Below, piece by piece: positions 1 to 4,981 of a stretch of DNA of 5,481 nucleotides. The stretch is from Frondihabitans sp. (GTDB lineage Bacteria; Actinomycetota; Actinomycetes; Actinomycetales; Microbacteriaceae). The position numbers were made by a program, and so were the translations under genes. The DNA is taken from the NCBI GenBank assembly GCA_025464735.1, contig JAODMX010000034.1:1-5481 (forward strand), read 5' to 3'. The notes beneath the pieces are model-generated. The model made no database searches and was not told the origin of the DNA. It worked only from the letters and a program-made list of their open reading frames with translations. Numbering within the stretch: the stretch's first letter is position 1; every line of letters starts with the position of its first letter.

Positions 1-1
1 C

Positions 2-310
2 ACGTACTACTACAAGAACATGAAGCCGCTGTGGACTCAGAACACCGGTATCGGACTCCCGCCCCTGAAGTCGATCACCGAGACCACCGAGTTCCAGGCG
101 AACGCGAACAACGTGAAGATCATCAAGGAGTGGCAGCCCATTTCCAGCACCTGGGCCGCTCCGGGTGGCGAGGCGCTGTTCCTCGGTGTCACGGCGGTGG
201 ACGGTACGCCGGCCATGACGACCTTCACGCAGTCGATCCTCGGCGGCAAGGTGACGGCAAAGGAAGCCCTGACCACACTTCAGACCGCTATCAAGGCGAC
301 GGCTTCCTGA
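2..310 (+). CDS. Sugar ABC transporter substrate-binding protein, C-terminal part (5' end outside window)
   Basis: This is the last 102 residues of an extracellular solute-binding protein of the carbohydrate (family 1) type, the lipoprotein or secreted component that delivers sugar to the membrane permeases. The reading frame is open from base 2 to a TGA at 308-310, and its true start lies left of the window. Recognisable points are the LPPLKSI stretch, which resembles the 'PPL' segment common near the C-terminus of these proteins, and the closing ILGGKVTAKEALTTLQTAI helix, matching the usual 'GKxxxxEAL' C-terminal helix. The first ATG in frame (base 20) is internal and should not be taken as a start. 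Two permease genes follow directly, which strongly supports the assignment. The ligand cannot be inferred because most of the binding domain is missing. The signal peptide and lipobox cannot be checked here. Confidence 0.85.
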   Translation, partial: TYYYKNMKPLWTQNTGIGLPPLKSITETTEFQANANNVKIIKEWQPISSTWAAPGGEALFLGVTAVDGTPAMTTFTQSILGGKVTAKEALTTLQTAIKATAS

Positions 311-323
311 GTCGCTCGGCGAC
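311..323 (+). promoter_or_regulatory. Small inverted repeat just after the binding-protein stop codon
   Basis: Immediately after the TGA, GTCGC and GCGAC form a perfect 5-bp stem around a TCG loop. No T-tract follows, so it is not a classical terminator. In sugar ABC operons the binding protein is often made in excess over the permeases, and a hairpin here could protect the upstream mRNA end or reduce read-through. That role is inference. A stem this short can arise by chance in GC-rich DNA. Confidence 0.25.
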
Positions 324-348
324 GTCGGACAACTTGCAATCTGTGGTG

Positions 349-354
349 AAGGAG
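349..354 (+). promoter_or_regulatory. Ribosome binding site of the first permease
   Basis: AAGGAG lies 5 bases before the ATG at 360. It fixes the start of the MalF-type permease and is the strongest Shine-Dalgarno sequence in the window. It sits in the only intergenic gap (311-359), where no -35/-10 pair is evident, so the permeases are probably transcribed from upstream of the binding-protein gene. Confidence 0.8.
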
Positions 355-359
355 AACAT

Positions 360-1343
360 ATGTCGGCCAACAGCGTCGCTGAGAATCTGAAGCGCGCCCG
401 TCGCGGAGTCGGTCAATCCGGCTCCGGGCGGGCGCCCAAGCCCCCGAGTGGTGTCGCGACTCCGCGCAAGCGGAAGCTGCTTAACGCCCGGACGTGGACG
501 TTGCTGGCGTTTGCGCTTCCGTCGCTGGTTCTGCTGCTCTTGATCAACCTCTACCCGGTGATCTACGCGTTCATTCAGTCGTTGCATAACGGGACGCTGT
601 TGTCGTCGGGTCCGTTTGTGGGTTTCCAGAACTACATCAGCATTGTTCAGGAGTCGTCGTTCTGGCACGCGGCCCTGTTCACGGTGATCTTCACCGTGGT
701 CGGTGTCTTTGGCAGTTGGTTGGTCGGGCTCGCGATGGCGTTGCTGTTGCGGACGCACATCCCAGCCAACGGGCTGTTCAAGGTGCTGCTGCTGTTGCCC
801 TGGATCGTGCCGGTGGTGGTGTCGGCGACGTCGTGGAACTGGTTGGTCGCGACGCCGCAGTCTCCGCTGCCGATCATTGCGCAGGCTCTGGGATTCGGGA
901 ACGTACTCTTCTTGGCGAATCCTCTCCTGGCACAGATCACGGTCTGCGTGTTCAAGGTCTGGATCAGCTTCCCGTTCATGATGATGATGATGTCGTCGGC
1001 TCTGGCCTCGGTCGACACCAACGTCTATGAGGCGGCGAAGGTTGACGGTGCCAGTAACTGGCAGGGTTTCCGTCTGATCACGCTGCCGCTGATCGCCCGC
1101 ACGACGTTCGTGTCGTGGATCCTGATGACGATCTTCTGTGTGAACGACTTCCCGACGATCTTCCTTCTGACCGGTGGCGGGCCTGTCAACTCCACCCAGT
1201 CTCTGGTCGTGTTGGCGTACCTGACCGTGTTCCAGAACTTCCAGACCGGTCCGGGGGTCGCGATCGCGTTCCTGATGACCTTTGTCTTGGTCGTTATCTC
1301 CGTGGTGCTGTACCGCCAGATCCGAAAGGTGAACATCGAATGA
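360..1343 (+). CDS. Sugar ABC transporter permease, MalF/UgpA type
   Basis: A 327-residue inner-membrane permease, one half of the channel of a carbohydrate importer (binding-protein-dependent transport family, BPD_transp_1). A basic, Pro/Gly-rich cytoplasmic N-terminus of about 43 residues precedes six hydrophobic segments near residues 46-66, 103-130, 138-163, 188-215, 246-271 and 296-318. The EAA loop that contacts the ATPase is clear: YEAAKVDGASNWQGF at 223-237, followed by RLITLPLI at 238-245. The start is set by AAGGAG five bases upstream of the ATG. The stop overlaps the next permease start as ATGA, typical of a coupled MalF/MalG pair. A run of five Met codons (residues 207-211) lies in the fourth membrane segment. 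No ATPase gene is in the window. Actinobacteria often use one shared MsiK/UgpC-type ATPase encoded elsewhere. Family and role are secure, but the substrate is unknown. Confidence 0.93.
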   Translation: MSANSVAENLKRARRGVGQSGSGRAPKPPSGVATPRKRKLLNARTWTLLAFALPSLVLLLLINLYPVIYAFIQSLHNGTLLSSGPFVGFQNYISIVQESSFWHAALFTVIFTVVGVFGSWLVGLAMALLLRTHIPANGLFKVLLLLPWIVPVVVSATSWNWLVATPQSPLPIIAQALGFGNVLFLANPLLAQITVCVFKVWISFPFMMMMMSSALASVDTNVYEAAKVDGASNWQGFRLITLPLIARTTFVSWILMTIFCVNDFPTIFLLTGGGPVNSTQSLVVLAYLTVFQNFQTGPGVAIAFLMTFVLVVISVVLYRQIRKVNIE

Positions 1344-2239
1344 GTACCATCTCGATCCGGCGCGGTCGTGACCGTGCCGATGACGACGCTGGCATCACGA
1401 AGGTCGCGAAACGGCGGACCTCTCAAGATCTCCGGGAGCGCGGCAAGTGGTGGCGGTTCGTTGTGATCCTCGTGATCACGGCGATTGTCCTGGTGCCGAT
1501 CCTGGCGGTGTTTGCCCTGTCGTTGCAGCCCTCCCTGGGGAGCACATCGACGTCGGCGATCACGTTCGAGAACTTCATCGATATCTTCAGCCAGACCGGT
1601 GTGATCACGTGGCTGACGAACAGTCTGCTGGTGACGGTCGTCACGGTCGTTATCGCGGTCGCGGTCGCCGCTCCGGCCGGGTATGTGCTGTCGCGGTCGC
1701 GGTCGAAGTTGGTGTCGGGGTATTCCCTGATCCTGTTCGTGGTGCAGTCGCTGCCGGTCGTGACGGCGGTGATTCCGTTGTTCATTCTGTTCGCGAACAT
1801 CGGTCTCGTCGACAACCTCGTCGGTGTGACGATCATTTATGTGGGTGCGACGATGTCGGTCGCGATCTGGATGATGGCGGCGTACTACGACTCGATTCCG
1901 ATCGCTCTCGAAGAGGCGGCCTGGATGGATGGGGCATCCCTGTTCGGATCCTTCACTCGGATCGTTTTGCGAAACTCGCTCCCCGGAATCCTGTCGACGG
2001 CGATTTTCTCATTCCTGTTGGCGTGGAACGACTACCTGATCGCGGTCGTGTTCCTGCGGTCGGATTCGAACTACACGCTCCCGGTCGGGTTGGAGACGTT
2101 CTTCCAGCAGAACGCGACCAACTGGGGTCTCGTGATGGCGGTTGCTGTTGTGATGATGCTGCCGCCGATCATCCTGTTCGCATTCCTGAACCGGTACTTC
2201 AGCGTGGGCGGCATCGGCGGTTCGCTTGCCGGCCGATGA
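1340..2239 (+). CDS. Sugar ABC transporter permease, MalG/UgpE type
   Basis: A 299-residue inner-membrane permease, partner of the upstream MalF-type protein. I chose the ATG at 1340 because it overlaps the previous stop as ATGA and has AAGGTG (1326-1331) eight bases before it. The same frame is open further upstream, but that stretch lies inside the first permease. A charged cytoplasmic N-terminus (about 38 residues) leads to six hydrophobic segments near 39-61, 92-116, 127-151, 160-183, 213-232 and 262-283. The EAA loop reads EEAAWMDGASLFGSF (191-205), then TRIVLRNSLPG (206-216). At residue 211 an Arg stands where MalG-type loops usually have the Pro of 'LP'. The other landmarks (EAA, DGA, the second Pro) are intact. 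The end, with GIGGSLAGR, is like those of UgpE/MalG relatives. The gene probably functions normally; its substrate is not known. Confidence 0.93.
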   Translation: MSTISIRRGRDRADDDAGITKVAKRRTSQDLRERGKWWRFVVILVITAIVLVPILAVFALSLQPSLGSTSTSAITFENFIDIFSQTGVITWLTNSLLVTVVTVVIAVAVAAPAGYVLSRSRSKLVSGYSLILFVVQSLPVVTAVIPLFILFANIGLVDNLVGVTIIYVGATMSVAIWMMAAYYDSIPIALEEAAWMDGASLFGSFTRIVLRNSLPGILSTAIFSFLLAWNDYLIAVVFLRSDSNYTLPVGLETFFQQNATNWGLVMAVAVVMMLPPIILFAFLNRYFSVGGIGGSLAGR

Positions 2240-4286
2240 GCCGAGCCTGCTGACCTCGTGTATGCGTGCGGCCGTGAACCGAGTGGTCCCGGCCGACGAC
2301 TGGCCCGCCGGCTGGGAAGGCGGGGTGGCCGACTTCCTGGCCGCTTCGCGAGCTGATCTCGCCTGGGCCGTGCCCCTCCTCGCGTCACTCGAGGAGCGAC
2401 TGGACGGCGCGGCTCAGGCGCTCCACGGGGTGGAGTTCGCTGATCTTGCGGAGGCCGAGCAGGACATCCTGTTGAAGAGCCTCGAGACTCAAGGTGCCGA
2501 GGCTCTGCGCGAATTCGAAGCGCTGCGCCGCGTCTGCTGGGAGGGCTTCTACGCTGCTTCCCCCGGGCACACGCCGGCAGGTCTCGAGATGATCGGTTTC
2601 CGCCCCGTGCCGCTCGGAGTGACTCCTGTCGAGCCCGATCCCGTTCCGGGCCTCCGCGCTGCCGACGTGCGGCGGTCCTACGACGCGATCGTCATCGGCA
2701 GCGGCCCCGGCGGCGGAGTGGCCGCCCAGGTACTCACGCAGGGCGGCAAATCCGTTCTGCTGATCGAGCGGGCGCTTCCCTTGGCCAACGCGGCTCTTCG
2801 CGGTGACCACCTCCACGGCAAGCGCAACGCGGTGTATGCGGTGACCGCCGGCCCCGGAAAGGGGCATCCGCGAGTGGCGCAACTGGACGACCGCGACGTC
2901 CTCCTCGATGGCACCGATGACGCCGCGCTCTACGGCCTGAACGCGATGGCGTTCGGTGGTGGCACGCGCCTGTGGCAGGGCATGGCGTGGCGCTTCCTTC
3001 CGGAGGACTTCCGGATGGCAAGCCAATACGGCACTCCCGACGGTTCGAGCCTCGCCGACTGGCCGATCGGCTACGACGAGATGGAGCCGTACTATTCGCG
3101 TGCCGAGCAGGAACTTGGGGTCTCAGGATCCGAAGGGGCCCTGACGAATCGCACGCCGCGTTCCGCCGGCTACCCGATGCCCGCGATGGGAACCGAGCCG
3201 GCGCGGGAGCTGCTGGGCCGCGCCGCCGATACGCTCGGCTGGGGCTGGGGGCCGATTCCTCTCGCGATCAACAGTGTTCCCCACGACGGCAGGCCAGCGT
3301 GCGTCCGCTGCCCGCAGTGCGTCGGTCACGCCTGCCCGGTGAACGCGAAGAACGGCGCGAACAACACCTTCGTCCCGCGCGCCGTGAGCACCGGGCGCCT
3401 CGATATCCTCTACGACGCCGAAGTCATGGAGGTCCGCGACGGGCTCGGGCGCGCCGGAGTGACAGTGATGGCCGACGCCTCGACGAACCCCGTCGCCCTC
3501 GAGATCACGGCCGACGCGGTCGTCGTCTCGGCCGGAGCCGTCGAGACCCCACGCCTCCTGCTCGCGTCTGGGCTCGGCAATGACCACCTGGGTCGCCATC
3601 TGCACGACCATCGTTTCGTCACCGTGCTCGGCACTGTCGACGAACCCGTGAAGCCCTACGTCGGCCCTGGCCACTCGGTCGCGACGCTTGATCACGTTCA
3701 TGCCGACACGATTCCCTGGGGTGGGGGCGTCATCGTCGACCTGATGAGCCTGCTTCCGTTGACTTCGGCCTCGGCTCATTCCGTGCATGGCGTTCCCGGC
3801 TGGGGTGCGTCCCACAAGCGCTGGATGCGCGAGGGCAGAACCCACGCCTTCGGCGTGTTCGGGATGGGCCAGGAGATCCCGCTGCCGACGTCGAGGGTGA
3901 CTCTGGTCGACGGCGTGCGCGACCGATGGGGCAGGCCCGCGGCAGCCCTCCGGAAGAACGTGCATTGGACCTCTCGCGAGGTCGAGAACGGCATGGCCGA
4001 TCTCGGCGCGGTCTGGCTCGAAGCGGCCGGCGCTCGTGACATTCGGAGGCAGCACGGCGGCCCTACCGCCTCGGCCGCCGGCGAACACTCGTGCGGCACC
4101 GCCCGGATGGCGTCGTCTCCCGACGCCGGCGCGACCGATCCGTTCGGCCGCCTGTATGGAACCACCCGAATCACCGTCTGCGACGCCTCGTTGCACCCGA
4201 CGAACGGCAGTGTCAATCCGGCGCTGACCGTTGTCGCCAACGCGTTCCGCGTCGCAGAGAATCTCCTGGAGGAATGGCCCCGTTGA
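2226..4286 (+). CDS. Fused gluconate 2-dehydrogenase subunit 3-like / GMC oxidoreductase, putative sugar or glycoside dehydrogenase
   Basis: A 686-residue FAD-dependent oxidoreductase that probably oxidises a sugar ring hydroxyl. Residues about 14-126 resemble gluconate 2-dehydrogenase subunit 3 (RAAVNRVVPADDWPAGW at 14-30, then EGGV; FYAASPG at 108-114). Residues about 151-683 form a GMC domain: FAD-binding YDAIVIGSGPGGG (152-164) with acidic E181 after the second strand; AFGGGTRLWQGMAWRF (242-257); a Cys-rich CVRCPQCVGHACP (359-371); and the C-terminal pair H621 (EHSCGTARM) and N664 (SVNPALT). This His/Asn pair matches the catalytic pair of cellobiose dehydrogenase-like GMC enzymes. No Tat or Sec signal is visible, so the enzyme is probably cytoplasmic. 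Start choice is uncertain. TTG 2226 is the first possible start after an in-frame stop at 2187-2189 and overlaps the permease by 14 bases. ATG 2262 would begin right at the conserved domain. Neither has a good Shine-Dalgarno sequence. Substrate and electron acceptor are unknown. Confidence 0.88.
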   Translation: MPADEPSLLTSCMRAAVNRVVPADDWPAGWEGGVADFLAASRADLAWAVPLLASLEERLDGAAQALHGVEFADLAEAEQDILLKSLETQGAEALREFEALRRVCWEGFYAASPGHTPAGLEMIGFRPVPLGVTPVEPDPVPGLRAADVRRSYDAIVIGSGPGGGVAAQVLTQGGKSVLLIERALPLANAALRGDHLHGKRNAVYAVTAGPGKGHPRVAQLDDRDVLLDGTDDAALYGLNAMAFGGGTRLWQGMAWRFLPEDFRMASQYGTPDGSSLADWPIGYDEMEPYYSRAEQELGVSGSEGALTNRTPRSAGYPMPAMGTEPARELLGRAADTLGWGWGPIPLAINSVPHDGRPACVRCPQCVGHACPVNAKNGANNTFVPRAVSTGRLDILYDAEVMEVRDGLGRAGVTVMADASTNPVALEITADAVVVSAGAVETPRLLLASGLGNDHLGRHLHDHRFVTVLGTVDEPVKPYVGPGHSVATLDHVHADTIPWGGGVIVDLMSLLPLTSASAHSVHGVPGWGASHKRWMREGRTHAFGVFGMGQEIPLPTSRVTLVDGVRDRWGRPAAALRKNVHWTSREVENGMADLGAVWLEAAGARDIRRQHGGPTASAAGEHSCGTARMASSPDAGATDPFGRLYGTTRITVCDASLHPTNGSVNPALTVVANAFRVAENLLEEWPR
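4268..4272 (+). promoter_or_regulatory. Ribosome binding site that decides the ThuA-family start
   Basis: GGAGG lies inside the end of the GMC gene. It is only 1 base before the in-frame ATG at 4274, too close to serve it, but 10 bases before the in-frame TTG at 4283. That TTG also forms a TTGA overlap with the GMC stop. This favours TTG 4283 over ATG 4274. Confidence 0.6.
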
Positions 4287-4981
4287 CAGAGAACACCCGT
4301 AAAGCGCTCATCGTTCGAGGAGGCTGGGACGGACATCAGCCCGTGGAAACGACGAACCTCTTCATTCCCTTCCTCGAACAGGGCTTCGAGGTCCGTGTCG
4401 AGGAATCGGCGGCGGTCTATGCCGACACCGACTACCTCGCAACAGTGGACCTCATCGTGCAGTCCAACACGATGACGACGATTGAGACCGAGGAGTTCCG
4501 CGGCCTCCGCGGCGCCATCGAGAACGGCACCGGATTCGCCGGCTGGCACGGCGGGATCGCCGACTCCTACCGGAACAACTCGGACTACCTTCAGCTCGTC
4601 GGCGGCCAGTTCGCCGCGCATCCGGGCAAGGCGCCTGAAGAGCGCATCGGCGAGCAGAGCGACAACTACGTTCCCTACACGATCGAGATGTTGCCGGCCG
4701 CTGCCGATCACCCCATCACACAGGGCATCTCCGATTTCGAGCTGACCACGGAGCAGTACTGGGTGCTGCACGACGACTACAACGATGTGCTCGCCACGAC
4801 GACGCAGGCCGTCCGGCCCTGGGATCCGTGGAATCGCCCGATCACCTCACCGGCCATTTGGACCAGGCAGTGGGGCAAGGGGCGCATCTTCGTCTCGACC
4901 CCCGGGCATCATGTCGATATCCTCGAGAACCCCACCGTCCGCACCATCATCGAAAGGGGCCTGCTGTGGGCAGCCCGCTGA
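4283..4981 (+). CDS. ThuA-family protein (trehalose-utilisation / glutamine amidotransferase-like fold)
   Basis: A 232-residue ThuA-domain protein, about the usual full length for the family. The family has a class I glutamine amidotransferase-like fold. Its name comes from rhizobial ThuA, which acts with the Gfo/Idh/MocA dehydrogenase ThuB in using trehalose through 3-keto-trehalose. Family marks are the N-terminal strand RKALIVRGGWDGH (6-18), GTGFAGWHGG (82-91), LVGGQFAAHPG (105-115), and the C-terminal block SPAIWTRQWGKGRIFVSTPG (189-208) followed by HHVDILENP and a closing LLWAAR. No signal peptide is seen, so it should be cytoplasmic. The start is taken as TTG 4283, overlapping the GMC stop by four bases with GGAGG ten bases upstream. 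The alternative ATG 4274 would add three residues. The next gene overlaps its 3' end by 16 bases. The biochemical reaction of this family is poorly defined, so a role in handling a keto-sugar is inference from context. Confidence 0.88.
   Translation: MTENTRKALIVRGGWDGHQPVETTNLFIPFLEQGFEVRVEESAAVYADTDYLATVDLIVQSNTMTTIETEEFRGLRGAIENGTGFAGWHGGIADSYRNNSDYLQLVGGQFAAHPGKAPEERIGEQSDNYVPYTIEMLPAAADHPITQGISDFELTTEQYWVLHDDYNDVLATTTQAVRPWDPWNRPITSPAIWTRQWGKGRIFVSTPGHHVDILENPTVRTIIERGLLWAAR
4954..4959 (+). promoter_or_regulatory. Ribosome binding site of the Gfo/Idh/MocA gene
   Basis: AAGGGG, inside the end of the ThuA-family gene, lies 6 bases before the GTG at 4966. Its position supports that GTG as the start of the overlapping downstream gene. 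Confidence 0.6.

Noticed and set aside
334..339. TTGCAA palindrome as a possible regulator operator
   Set aside because: Only 6 bp, with flanks that do not extend the symmetry; expected by chance.
291..758. 155-codon open frame on the - strand rich in Arg/Gln
   Set aside because: It lies opposite the end of the binding protein and the start of the permease, with low-complexity sequence and no motif.
1115..1339. Upstream ATG in the frame of the second permease
   Set aside because: It would extend the protein by 75 charged residues encoded inside the first permease. The ATG at 1340 has a ribosome binding site and the ATGA overlap.
2236..2253. ATGA at the end of the second permease as a coupled start
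   Set aside because: This ATG opens a frame of only five codons before TGA (2251-2253); the flavoenzyme is in another frame.
3123..4196. 357-codon open frame on the - strand opposite the flavoenzyme
   Set aside because: It is antisense to a well-supported GMC gene, its protein is rich in Arg/Gly/Ala with no recognisable motifs, and long antisense open frames are expected in GC-rich DNA.
4091..4282. Upstream ATG in the frame of the ThuA-family gene
   Set aside because: The extra N-terminal residues are Arg-rich and come from out-of-frame reading of the flavoenzyme's conserved C-terminus; ThuA homology begins around RKALIVRGG.
3776..4771. 331-codon open frame on the - strand across the flavoenzyme/ThuA junction
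   Set aside because: It spans two convincing + strand genes and shows no family features; treated as a composition artefact.
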